From: Putridiphycobacter sp045110285
GTDB taxonomy: Bacteria; Bacteroidota; Bacteroidia; Flavobacteriales_D; Crocinitomicaceae
Direction: 5' to 3'
DNA length: 64,000 nt
Assembly: GCA_045110285.1 (NCBI GenBank)
Contig: JBGCGA010000029.1
Span: 14,932 to 78,931, forward strand
Shown: piece after piece, positions 45,113 through 52,771 of the stretch
Numbering within the stretch: the first letter of the stretch is position 1
Layout: every line of letters starts with the position of its first letter
The notes under the pieces: model-generated
Databases searched by the model: none
What the model saw: the letters and a program-made list of their open reading frames with translations, nothing else
What the model was told of the DNA's origin: nothing
Program-made: the position numbers and the translations under genes

Positions 45113-45748
45113 TTAACCTATTATTTTTTGATACACCAATTCAAGATCTTCCAATTCTCTGAATCCATTCGCTAACATGGTAAATTCATCACCTTTTTTA
45201 ATGACCAAACTCGGAAACCCCTTAATGCCCATTTCAGCTGACAACTGAAAATCTGCCTTTGTATTATATCTTGCCTCTTCGCTATTAAATAATTTTGAAT
45301 ACTCATTGGTGTCTATATTCAAAGTCTCAGCTATTTTTAAGTAAGTTTCTAATTTCCCAGTATCTTCATTGTCTCGATAAAAGGCAATTTGAACTGCTTT
45401 AAAAAATTCATACTCTATAGTGGGGTCAATCATTCTGGCCACTACAACAGCTCTGGAAGCAGGTTCGGTATCGTACACAAAATTGGGATCGGATAGAATG
45501 TCGAACGAAAAAGGTAAGCCCGTTCGTTCAGTAATTTCTATCCAATGCTTTTTTAGAAAATCTGCCATATCAATGGCTTTTTCAGTATTGTTTGGCCTTA
45601 AACCACCTTGTACTAATCGTACATTCAAATCTGAGTGAGCATTTAAAAAAGTTTCTAAATTTTTTGAAAACCCATAACACCAGCTGCACATAGTGTCTCC
45701 TATATAGATGAGTGCATCACCATCTTCTTTAATCCAATCAAAATTCAT
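45113..45748 (-). CDS. DsbA-family (FrnE-like) thioredoxin-fold protein
   Basis: This 211 aa protein has a DsbA-like thioredoxin fold with the CSWC active site (Cys21 and Cys24 in DTMCSWCYGF), an inserted helical domain and a C-terminal cis-Pro motif (GIKGFPSLVIK). There is no signal peptide, so it is a cytoplasmic FrnE-type oxidoreductase or isomerase. Length is usual for the family. It stands between two minus-strand genes, with 46 nt to the PAS-LuxR gene upstream and 65 nt to the SDR promoter. Confidence 0.85.
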   Translation of the reverse strand: MNFDWIKEDGDALIYIGDTMCSWCYGFSKNLETFLNAHSDLNVRLVQGGLRPNNTEKAIDMADFLKKHWIEITERTGLPFSFDILSDPNFVYDTEPASRAVVVARMIDPTIEYEFFKAVQIAFYRDNEDTGKLETYLKIAETLNIDTNEYSKLFNSEEARYNTKADFQLSAEMGIKGFPSLVIKKGDEFTMLANGFRELEDLELVYQKIIG

Positions 45749-45793
45749 GATGTAAAGTTAGGAAATGAAAATGTATCTGAAATCCTTTCCCGA

Positions 45794-46573
45794 CTAAAAC
45801 CAATTTCCGCCTTTTGCCAATAAAGCAGCATCAGTGATGCTATTGCATTTCAACTTTTTAATAATATTTTTTCTGTGAGAATGTATTGTTTCAATACTTC
45901 TATTTGTAAGTATTGCAATTTCTTTAGATATGTGGCCTTCCATTACCAACCTTAAAACCTCTATTTCTTTTTTAGAAAGATTGTGATTTTTTTCTTTATT
46001 AAGTAACGGAAATTCTTTGTGCAAAATAACAGAAATAGTACCGTCAGCATTTATTCTTGAACCTTCACAAAATAATTTGTTTTCATTACACATATGTGTC
46101 ACATCCGTCATGGTTCCCACAGTAACTAGTGGCAAACCATGATCACCATATATAATTACGGTTAATCTATTAAGGATGCATCTCAGTTTTCCATTATTAG
46201 TATTTATTCTAAAGTTATAGGCAAACCTTAAATTCTCCGGTTCAAAGTCTTTTTCTTTATCAGCCGCAATCGACACTTCTTTTAAAATTTCTCGATCTAG
46301 CAGCTGATTATCTTCATCTGGGATAAAATCATAGATAGACATGGGACCGTTTGTTTTTAAAAATTCGTATTCCAAACCAAATACTTCTTTAACATTTTTG
46401 CTAAGGTGAATAAAACTCATATCTCTAAAATCAATTGCATATTCCAACTGATTTAACATTCCGCCCAGTCCCCCTTCATAGAAAGATGAATTTAGATACT
46501 GTTCATATCCATCAATTTTCTTGATCTCTTTCCGAAATTTAGAATCTTTCAATAACTGTAATACACTATCCAC
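45794..46573 (-). CDS. PAS-LuxR transcription regulator
   Basis: This 259 aa protein starts at GTG (46571-46573). A PAS-like sensor region (about residues 40-165; FIHLSKNVKEVFGLEYE, RFAYNFRINTNNGK) precedes a LuxR/GerE helix-turn-helix: LSKKEIEVLRLVMEGHISKEI, then NRSIETIHSHRKNIIKKL (about 195-250). No phosphoreceiver domain is present. It likely senses a small ligand or redox state and binds DNA. It is transcribed away from the sigma factor gene, leaving a 339 nt gap that holds the ncRNA candidate. Confidence 0.85.
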   Translation of the reverse strand: MDSVLQLLKDSKFRKEIKKIDGYEQYLNSSFYEGGLGGMLNQLEYAIDFRDMSFIHLSKNVKEVFGLEYEFLKTNGPMSIYDFIPDEDNQLLDREILKEVSIAADKEKDFEPENLRFAYNFRINTNNGKLRCILNRLTVIIYGDHGLPLVTVGTMTDVTHMCNENKLFCEGSRINADGTISVILHKEFPLLNKEKNHNLSKKEIEVLRLVMEGHISKEIAILTNRSIETIHSHRKNIIKKLKCNSITDAALLAKGGNWF

Positions 46574-46637
46574 AAAATTGAATTTTCACTAAAACTAGTG
46601 ATTTTTTTTTTGATTTTTGTTCGTAATTTTGTTCCAA

Positions 46638-46764
46638 CATATTAATTGTAGTCGTTTGTAATTATATGTATTAAGTACTAACATCAAGATACTTAATGTA
46701 AAACAGAGAAAACCCAATTTCAAATAAACCAGCCATGTTTTTAAAATTTGGCTGGTTTTTTTTT
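46638..46764 (+). ncRNA. Candidate small RNA ending in an orphan terminator
   Basis: The 46574-46912 gap has no coding sequence, but on the plus strand it contains TAATTTTG (46624-46631, TAnnTTTG-type), an 8 bp hairpin ATTAAGTA/TACTTAAT (46670-46697), an A-rich linker and a strong terminator (46726-46764). Since no plus-strand gene lies upstream, these elements define a transcript of about 125 nt, or else an attenuated leader of the sigma factor gene at 46913. The -33 box is not clear. Confidence 0.45.
46726..46764 (+). terminator. Orphan rho-independent terminator
   Basis: AAACCAGCCA and TGGCTGGTTT form a perfect 10 bp stem with a 13 nt loop, followed by nine T on the plus strand. No coding gene on the plus strand ends nearby. 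Confidence 0.85.
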
Positions 46765-46912
46765 GACTTTAAATCATTCTTGGTCTAATTTGAGTTGAAA
46801 AATCAATAATTTCATTAACTCGAAAGTATTTTTTAAAAAAAATAGCAATTAATGCAATGAAATCATAATCTTCCGTCTTTAATACTGAACAGGCCAATTA
46901 AGGGAAATTTGC

Positions 46913-47449
46913 ATGAAAGCAAATCACAAAAATAATCATCAATTCAATTCATTTTTTAAGCAAGAATATCGCTCGCTTAAGGCTTTTGTGAAATCGCGAA
47001 TTTCGGAAACTGCTGATAGAGATGCAGATGATATTATACAGGATGTGGCCCTAAAAATATTTTCAAGAAATAATCATTCACCGATTAACAATGTAGCAGG
47101 ATTTGTATATGGCGCGGTAAAAAATAAGATTATTGACATCATGCGAAGCAAAAAGCAAGGCTTGGAGATTGAAAATGAATCGGAGGAACACTTAATAGAA
47201 ATACTTGATTGGCTGTACAGCTCGGCGGACAATTTACATTCAGAAAGAATGAAACATGAATTAAAAAAAGCACTCGCTGAATTGAAGCCTGACTATAGAA
47301 ATGTGATTCTTTCAATAGATTTTGAACAACTCACCTACCGTGAATTGTCGTTGGAATCAGGAATTTCGGTAGGCACTTTAATGTCGAGAAGACATAGAGC
47401 GCTTGCGATTTTAAACCAAAAATTAGGAAATAAAAAAAGTAATAAATAA
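46913..47449 (+). CDS. ECF-type sigma-70 factor
   Basis: This 178 aa protein has sigma region 2 (FFKQEYRSLKAFVKSR, ADDIIQDVALKIF, FVYGAVKNKIIDIMR) and region 4 (LAELKPDYRNVILSIDFEQLTYRELS, VGTLMSRRHRALAIL). There is no region 1 or 3, as in extracytoplasmic-function factors. Genes 16 nt and then 4 nt overlapping follow it; the first encodes a membrane protein and is a natural candidate anti-sigma factor. An orphan terminator lies 149 nt upstream. Confidence 0.9.
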   Translation: MKANHKNNHQFNSFFKQEYRSLKAFVKSRISETADRDADDIIQDVALKIFSRNNHSPINNVAGFVYGAVKNKIIDIMRSKKQGLEIENESEEHLIEILDWLYSSADNLHSERMKHELKKALAELKPDYRNVILSIDFEQLTYRELSLESGISVGTLMSRRHRALAILNQKLGNKKSNK

Positions 47450-47464
47450 TAAAAACACAAAACT

Positions 47465-47884
47465 ATGTCAAATTATATTAAACATAAAATGCGGACATCA
47501 AGTCCAGCTGAAATTGTAGGCTGGGTATTATTAGGAATTATAGGAATCGGTGGTCTAATCATTCTGTTCGGTTTCATTATTATGTGGTTATGGAATTGGT
47601 TAATGCCTGATTTATTTGGACTGTCGACAATAACATATTGGCAAGGAATGGGACTTTGTTTACTGTCTAAAATATTTTTTGGAGGCATTGGCGGCTCATC
47701 AAGTAGTAGTTCTAAATCAAGTTCTAAGCAGTCGTCGCATGACGATTTGGAATGCAAAGATTCTGGAAAAAACGAAATATCTAAATGGAAATTTTATGAT
47801 AAATTTTGGGAAGAAAAAGGAAGCGAAGCTTTTGATGAATTTGTGGCTCAAAAAAAGGCTCAAAATAAAGAAGAGGAGCAATGA
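47465..47884 (+). CDS. Membrane protein, possible anti-sigma factor
   Basis: This 139 aa protein has a hydrophobic stretch (about residues 17-55, one or two helices: VGWVLLGIIGIGGLIILFGF and FIIMWLWNWL), a WQGMGLCLLSKIFFGG motif, a Ser-rich linker, then a charged C-terminal helical tail (about 100-139). Small membrane proteins with this WQxxGLxLLxxxxFGG pattern occur downstream of sigma factors in Bacteroidota. It might hold the sigma factor at the membrane, which is inference. It starts 16 nt after the sigma gene. Confidence 0.72.
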   Translation: MSNYIKHKMRTSSPAEIVGWVLLGIIGIGGLIILFGFIIMWLWNWLMPDLFGLSTITYWQGMGLCLLSKIFFGGIGGSSSSSSKSSSKQSSHDDLECKDSGKNEISKWKFYDKFWEEKGSEAFDEFVAQKKAQNKEEEQ

Positions 47885-48126
47885 ATTGGGGCGCTTATCA
47901 ATTTCCGAAAAATCTGTTTATTTTCAAAACAGACATTGAATCATTCACGCAAATACAATTAGTGAAAGAGGCGTTTAAAGCTCAACAAGCCATTACAAAT
48001 TGGTCGGTTGACATTGAAGATATTGATTCTGTTTTGCGGGTAGAATTCAAAAATAATTTATTAGAAAAGGACGTGATTTCAATTATTAGAAAAATTGGCT
48101 GCAGTTGTCAAGTTTTAGACTATTAA
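47881..48126 (+). CDS. Ferredoxin-fold (HMA-like) small protein
   Basis: This 81 aa protein overlaps the previous gene by 4 nt (ATGA). Predicted beta-alpha-beta-beta-alpha-beta order, with VLRVEFKNNLLEKDVISIIRKIG split over residues 51-72 and the GCSCQ pair near the end, resembles heavy-metal-associated domains, but the usual GMxCxxC motif is missing. The CSC pair could bind a metal or be redox active. It likely belongs to the same regulatory unit as the sigma factor. Convergent with the gene at 48135. Confidence 0.68.
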   Translation: MNWGAYQFPKNLFIFKTDIESFTQIQLVKEAFKAQQAITNWSVDIEDIDSVLRVEFKNNLLEKDVISIIRKIGCSCQVLDY

Positions 48127-48134
48127 TAAGTGAT

Positions 48135-49211
48135 TTACTTTGCTAATATTTGTCGCCATGTTTTTAAAGAAGCTCTGTCATTCCCGTCCTCGTCTTGCAG
48201 GCCAGTATCTCTCCAAATTTTGCCTAAATCCTTTACTTCATTGGGGAACGTCTCCCATAACGCATCATAATCTCTATGTGCCCACCAAATTATAAATTTA
48301 TAATTTTTGGTATGGGCATTAATGAGTAATGCTTCTAGATATTCATTTTGCTCTTTTTCATTACTTTCTATGTTGAGGTTTAATCCGTCAACTACTAAAT
48401 CTTCCGCAATATGGTTAGTTTCAACAAAAGCTACAGGCAAAGAAGTTTTGCTGTGTAAAAAATCAAATGCTTTCTGAAAGTCATTTTTAGAATTTAACCC
48501 TTTAAAGAATGGGTAAAAACTAATGGCCGTAAAATCACCATTTGAAGCGACCTGATCGATTTCAGTTACATAATTCTCTTTATCAATAACATTTGGTTCG
48601 TACCAATTATGAAGAGTGACCGATTCCGCCATTTCAATATTGGGATATTTTTCTTTTAATTTGAATTGAATAGAATCCATCAGAGCTCTAAAACTTTCCC
48701 ATTTTTCTGGGGTATTGTTTAACAGTTCGTTTGATTCGATTGCATACAGCAAATAAGTCGGCTTAAATGCATCTACCATATAGCAAACATGATTAAAGTA
48801 TGCGGCTTGAATGGCACTATCATTTAAGTTAACATAATTTGGAATTGAACCATCCCTGTCTTCCATGATATCGCTTCGACCATTATTCAAAAAACTTATG
48901 GAGAGCAGAAGAGGCAGATTAGTTGGTTTTTTTGATAATTTATAATTTATTCCATCCACAAATTCTTGCGGTAACTCAGATCCACCTATCCAATTTTGCC
49001 ATGGAATTTTATCATCAATATGCTCTGAATACACATCTCCATTAGCTTCAAGGAAATTGTAGGTTTCTGTAACATTACTTTCAGTTGTACCAAAAGGCCA
49101 AGTGCTAAAACCCATTTTGAACTGTCGGTTATCAATTACTTTTTTGGGCTTATTTTTGTTACAACTCACTAATAATATCGCTGTAAAAAAGAAAAAAAAT
49201 AAATATCTCAT
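48135..49211 (-). CDS. Lipoprotein with TIM-barrel glycoside hydrolase-like fold
   Basis: This 358 aa protein has a lipoprotein signal (Cys17 in ILLVSC). The mature part reads like a TIM-barrel glycosyl hydrolase of clan A (GH53/GH5-like): GFSTWPFG at the first strand, a strand-4 YAIESNELLN with a possible acid/base Glu near residue 157, a strand-7 VAFVETNH with a possible nucleophile Glu near 265, and WWAHRDYDALW near the end. Carbohydrate substrate is unknown. The gene is followed upstream by a small lipoprotein gene in the same direction, 58 nt away. Confidence 0.7.
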   Translation of the reverse strand: MRYLFFFFFTAILLVSCNKNKPKKVIDNRQFKMGFSTWPFGTTESNVTETYNFLEANGDVYSEHIDDKIPWQNWIGGSELPQEFVDGINYKLSKKPTNLPLLLSISFLNNGRSDIMEDRDGSIPNYVNLNDSAIQAAYFNHVCYMVDAFKPTYLLYAIESNELLNNTPEKWESFRALMDSIQFKLKEKYPNIEMAESVTLHNWYEPNVIDKENYVTEIDQVASNGDFTAISFYPFFKGLNSKNDFQKAFDFLHSKTSLPVAFVETNHIAEDLVVDGLNLNIESNEKEQNEYLEALLINAHTKNYKFIIWWAHRDYDALWETFPNEVKDLGKIWRDTGLQDEDGNDRASLKTWRQILAK

Positions 49212-49269
49212 TGTGCTTTTATGTTAGTATGTATTAAACAGTCGAAATAAAAGACAAATACCCTAAAAA

Positions 49270-49734
49270 TTACTTGAAGTAGTCATCAAGAATATGTAGT
49301 TCAATTTTAATGTGCTCCAAAATGGCTTCTCCTCCTTCAGGACTCGAAGTCATGACCAAAGCCTCTTTAAGATCTAAAAATGGTAAAAGCCATTTATGCA
49401 ATTCGTCGTGTGCTTGTCCAGACATTTTACAATTGGAAATAACTTTATTAGTTTGCTTTCCGATTGCATCTCCTAATAATTGATAATCTACTAATTCTGT
49501 GCCTTCATATGATTTTACCAGTTTTTTAATTTTCTTCAGTGGCTTCTCCATACCCTTGCTTATCTTCCACTTTCTACCATCATTCTTTTCTAAATCATGA
49601 GGCGTTTTAGTTTCATACACAACCTCTGTTTCAGATTCGGCCGGAATGGTGATATTTTCAATTGCTTGATCGCTTTCAGTGCAACTTACTGTAAATCCCA
49701 AAATTAATAATACTGTATATACTTTAGTTTTCAT
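49270..49734 (-). CDS. Small lipoprotein, TetR-coupled
   Basis: This 154 aa protein has a lipoprotein signal (Cys18 in GFTVSC) and a short acidic linker; the remainder is mainly helical and Lys-rich (KGMEKPLKKIKKLVKSYEG) with HDELHKWLLPFLDLKE and HIKIELHILDDYFK, a bundle-like pattern with several His. Metal binding is possible but unproven. The ATG overlaps the TetR stop by the same 11 nt (ATGAAAACTAA) seen at 20886-20896. Confidence 0.72.
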   Translation of the reverse strand: MKTKVYTVLLILGFTVSCTESDQAIENITIPAESETEVVYETKTPHDLEKNDGRKWKISKGMEKPLKKIKKLVKSYEGTELVDYQLLGDAIGKQTNKVISNCKMSGQAHDELHKWLLPFLDLKEALVMTSSPEGGEAILEHIKIELHILDDYFK

Positions 49735-50245
49735 TTGGTTTGGTTTTTATTAATAATAGAAAACGGTCAGAAAGTAACTGTCCCCTTTCGGTAATACTAT
49801 TATTAAAGTGACTTGTAGTCCAGTTATTCATTTCATTATCAATTGCTCCTAAAATATAATCTGCCATAATATTTGCTGGCAAATCTTTTCTGAAGACTTT
49901 TTCATTCTGCCCCATTTCAATAACCTCTTCCAGTCGGCTGTGGACCTTTTCTTTCAAATTTAATGATTGACCTTTATATTTTGGTTCAAAATAGAAAATT
50001 TTTGAATGAAGAATAGACACAAATTTCATATTACGGTTAGAATAAGAAAAGAAAAGATCTACAAATACTTTGTACTGGTCAATCGCATTTAAAAATGGAT
50101 CAATTTTTGAAAATTCAGAATTTAATTCAAAATTTACAAGAGAAATTAGCCCAGTTATTATTTCATCTTTCCCTATAAAATGGCGGTACAAAGCAGCTTC
50201 AGTAAAACCCATTCTGTCAGCAATTTTTTTGGTAGTTAATGCCAT
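49724..50245 (-). CDS. TetR-family regulator, true start probably upstream of the first ATG
   Basis: The 173 aa form starting at the ATG at 50245 has recognition helices TTKKIADRMGFTEAALYRHF (split: TTKKIADRMG and TEAALYRHF) but lacks TetR alpha-1. The frame stays open for 24 more codons to ATT at 50315-50317, and the translation there (QFTNRQIAILKATASII, then HTDG) is exactly an alpha-1 helix. No ATG, GTG or TTG lies in that stretch. Either a rare ATT start is used, or the start codon is mutated. A palindrome and a -7 element lie upstream. The C-terminus overlaps the lipoprotein gene by 11 nt. Confidence 0.8.
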   Translation of the reverse strand: MALTTKKIADRMGFTEAALYRHFIGKDEIITGLISLVNFELNSEFSKIDPFLNAIDQYKVFVDLFFSYSNRNMKFVSILHSKIFYFEPKYKGQSLNLKEKVHSRLEEVIEMGQNEKVFRKDLPANIMADYILGAIDNEMNNWTTSHFNNSITERGQLLSDRFLLLIKTKPNEN

Positions 50246-50327
50246 TAAACCGTCAGTATGAATAATACTGGCTGTTGCTTTTAAAATGGCAATTTGTCGA
50301 TTTGTGAATTGAATAATAGTGATTGTT

Positions 50328-50351
50328 AGTAAATACTTACTTACAAATATA
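50328..50351 (-). promoter_or_regulatory. -7 element and operator-like palindrome of the TetR gene
   Basis: On the minus strand TATATTTG (50351-50344) fits TAnnTTTG. Just downstream, AGTAA-ATAC-TTACT (50328-50341) is a perfect 5 bp inverted repeat with TTA-like flanks, and it overlaps the predicted transcript start, a classic spot for TetR autorepression. Confidence 0.5.
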
Positions 50352-50371
50352 CAATTTTATTTTTGACAAAA

Positions 50372-50395
50372 AAAAGGAGCCATAGTGGCTCTGTT
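50372..50395 (-). terminator. Terminator after the frameshifted relic
   Basis: AGAGCCA-CTA-TGGCTC on the minus strand is a 6 bp stem followed by eight T. It begins directly after the relic's stop codon, which shows that the relic once had its own transcript end. Confidence 0.7.
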
Positions 50396-50626
50396 AATCA
50401 GGTATCATTTGTTTTTCCACCTCAACAGCATTTCTAGATTTTAAGATCTTTGAAAAATTAGTTTCACCAAACATTTCAGGCCAAATAAATTCTATTGCTC
50501 TGCAAAATTGATAGGCCTAGGACAATCAAATAAAGTATTTGGAGATATCCTATCGTTTTGGAACCTCTCATAACCAATATCAATGAATGAGATAGTCGGA
50601 TTATTTAACAAGCTCCTACCCCAAAT
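50394..50626 (-). pseudogene. Frameshifted gene relic of unknown family
   Basis: Two overlapping minus-strand frames make one protein-like reading: first LLNNPTISFIDIGYERF and later NTLFDCPRPINFAEQ (frame ending in TAG at 50492-50494), then EFIWPEMFGETNFSKILKS and NAVEVEKQMIPD ending in TAA at 50394-50396. A single lost base just after the Gln codon of INFAEQ restores one frame. There is no ATG at the 5' end, which begins right after a TGA. It is the decayed C-terminal part of a gene I cannot name, followed by its own terminator. Confidence 0.5.
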
Positions 50627-50649
50627 TCAGTTTTTTACTATGATTACTG

Positions 50650-51555
50650 TTAATTTAATTGTCGATAAGCACTAGGTGTTTGGCCAGTTTTTTTCTTAAA
50701 CACTTTGCTAAAATGCTGTGAATATTCGAATCCAAGACTATACGCTATTTCACCGAGAGAAACTGTTGACCCGAGGAGTTTATTTTTTGCCTTACCAATC
50801 ACAAAATCATGGATATGTTCTTGCGGACTTTTACCTGTTTCCTTACGGAGCAAATCCCCTAAATAACTGGCCGACATGTTCATTTCTTTTGCACAGTACA
50901 ATACAGATGGCAAACTTAATTCCACTTGCTTGTTGAGGGTATAATATGTTTTCAATACATCCTCGAATCTGGTAATAAAGTCCTGATTTAAATTCGTTCG
51001 CGTATAAAACTGACGGTCATAATATCGAGTGCAATAGCCTAAAAACAATTCTAAGTTAGAAATAATGAGCGCTTGACTATGCTTATCTATATTTTGTCCA
51101 ATTTCTGACTTTATTTTTTTTATAATGTCATAAAGGATTTGTTTTTCTCCCTCTGAAATATGCAAGGCCTCGTGGACTTCGTAGTTGAAAAAAGTATATT
51201 GATCAATTATTCTACTGAGCGCCGACTTGCGAATTAGATCTGGATGGAAAGCCACCATAAATCCTTCTGCATCCGAATCGATCTCTTCTTGATGAGAAAT
51301 TACCTGACCCGGTTTCATAAAAGCTAAAGTACCTTCCTCAAAATCGTATGTATTTCTGCCATATCCAATTTTACAATTAGCCCCACTTTTTACCCAAATC
51401 TGAAAAAGATCAATTCTAATTCTGGTATCATTATCTATCTGACTATTCTGCATATCTCCATATGACACGACTGATATTAATGGATGAGTTGGTTTTGGCA
51501 AACTCATGATTTCGTGGGCACTTGAAATAGAATCAATGACAATAAGCTCTTTCAT
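50650..51555 (-). CDS. AraC-family regulator
   Basis: This 301 aa protein has a cupin-like N-terminal part (FEEGTLAFMKPGQVI near 72-86) and a C-terminal AraC double helix-turn-helix (MNMSASYLGDLLRKETGKSP near 225-245; LGEIAYSLGFEYSQHFSKVF split over 272-291; final GQTPSAYRQ). Length is normal. Its ATG directly abuts the stop of the epimerase-like gene, so the two form an operon; the enzyme may be its target or provide its ligand pathway. Confidence 0.87.
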   Translation of the reverse strand: MKELIVIDSISSAHEIMSLPKPTHPLISVVSYGDMQNSQIDNDTRIRIDLFQIWVKSGANCKIGYGRNTYDFEEGTLAFMKPGQVISHQEEIDSDAEGFMVAFHPDLIRKSALSRIIDQYTFFNYEVHEALHISEGEKQILYDIIKKIKSEIGQNIDKHSQALIISNLELFLGYCTRYYDRQFYTRTNLNQDFITRFEDVLKTYYTLNKQVELSLPSVLYCAKEMNMSASYLGDLLRKETGKSPQEHIHDFVIGKAKNKLLGSTVSLGEIAYSLGFEYSQHFSKVFKKKTGQTPSAYRQLN

Positions 51556-52626
51556 CTACTTTTTTGGTTTTAATATTCCTTCGTCAACTAATAATTGAAA
51601 TGAATCAACCATTGACTCTTTTAGCGGTCTAAACTGCAAATTTAATTCGTTTTTAATTTTCGAATTATTGGCTTTGAAAGGAATATTGACATTATTACGG
51701 ATATACTTTCTAGAAAATAGCTTATTAACCATTGGTCCTATTGCAATTAAAAGCCATTTTGGTAGGGCTTTTGAAGGGATAGGAAATTGCGATCCAAAAT
51801 CATCAGACAGAGTATTAGCCATTTCTAAAAAATTAGTGTTGTGACCAGATGTGATGTAGCGCCCTTTTGCATTTTCTGTAAATCCAGCCTTGTAATGTGC
51901 CTCTGCAACATCCCTTACATCAACGACTCCAATACCCATTTTTGGCACTCCCATTTTCATGGTACCATCTCCTAATTGCCGTAAGACATTATAACTTTCA
52001 GACGTAATTGAATGTGCATTTAAAGCAGGCCCCATCACAAATGACGGATTAATGGTAACCACATCCCATTGATTCTGATCTTTTTCCATAGCCCATGCTT
52101 TTTTTTCGGCTAAAGTTTTTGATAAAGAATAAGGCTGATAATCTATTGATGCCGTTGTATTCCATACTTCTTCGGTTAATTCACCATTTGGTGCATCCTG
52201 GCAATCAATGGCATCAGTATACATTGCAGCAGCGCTACTTGTTACCACTACACGTTTTACACTTGGCGTACTATTAGCCGTATCTAAAACATTGGCTGTC
52301 CCTTGTTCAGCTGGCTCAAGTAAATCTTTTTTCGCATCTTTTATCTCTAGTGCAAAAGGTGAAGCTGTATGGTACACCAATTCACAGTCTTTCATAGCTT
52401 CAGCATAAGCGTTTTTAGTCATTAAATCAGCTTTAAAGAATTTCAAGTTTCCTTTTGCTGCTTTCGCGATTTCGGACAAATGCCCTACTTTTGCTTCGTT
52501 TTCCGGATTTCTAACTGCTGCATGAACTGTTAAACCATCTTCTAATAATCTTTTCACTAACCAACTTGCCACATAGCCGTTGGCTCCAGTTACCATTACA
52601 GGTTTTGTTTTATCTATCATTGTCAT
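51556..52626 (-). CDS. Extended SDR / NAD-dependent epimerase-reductase (dihydroflavonol reductase-like)
   Basis: This 356 aa protein has the extended SDR nucleotide motif TGANGYVASW near residue 13, a Ser in VVTSSAAAMY (near 130) and YSLSK as the YxxxK motif near 168. It resembles dihydroflavonol-4-reductase/cinnamoyl-CoA-type reductases that reduce aldehydes or ketones. Two close ATGs exist (52626 and 52620). It is transcribed with the AraC gene with no spacer. The 145 nt gap upstream shows no clear promoter. Confidence 0.87.
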   Translation of the reverse strand: MTMIDKTKPVMVTGANGYVASWLVKRLLEDGLTVHAAVRNPENEAKVGHLSEIAKAAKGNLKFFKADLMTKNAYAEAMKDCELVYHTASPFALEIKDAKKDLLEPAEQGTANVLDTANSTPSVKRVVVTSSAAAMYTDAIDCQDAPNGELTEEVWNTTASIDYQPYSLSKTLAEKKAWAMEKDQNQWDVVTINPSFVMGPALNAHSITSESYNVLRQLGDGTMKMGVPKMGIGVVDVRDVAEAHYKAGFTENAKGRYITSGHNTNFLEMANTLSDDFGSQFPIPSKALPKWLLIAIGPMVNKLFSRKYIRNNVNIPFKANNSKIKNELNLQFRPLKESMVDSFQLLVDEGILKPKK

Positions 52627-52771
52627 AATTCAGTTTTAATACTACAAATTTGCAATGGTTTGGGCAAATAAATGTGTACAAATTGCGGATAGATGTATCG
52701 ATTTAGAGTTTATTTCTTTTTCCATTTAGAAATCTTCAATTAATCAACTGGTCTTACCTGCCGATCATTAT

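Noticed and set aside
47679..47939. Alternative plus frame of 86 codons across the 3' end of the membrane protein gene
   Set aside because: It overlaps two better genes joined by an ATGA junction and is Lys-rich without structure.
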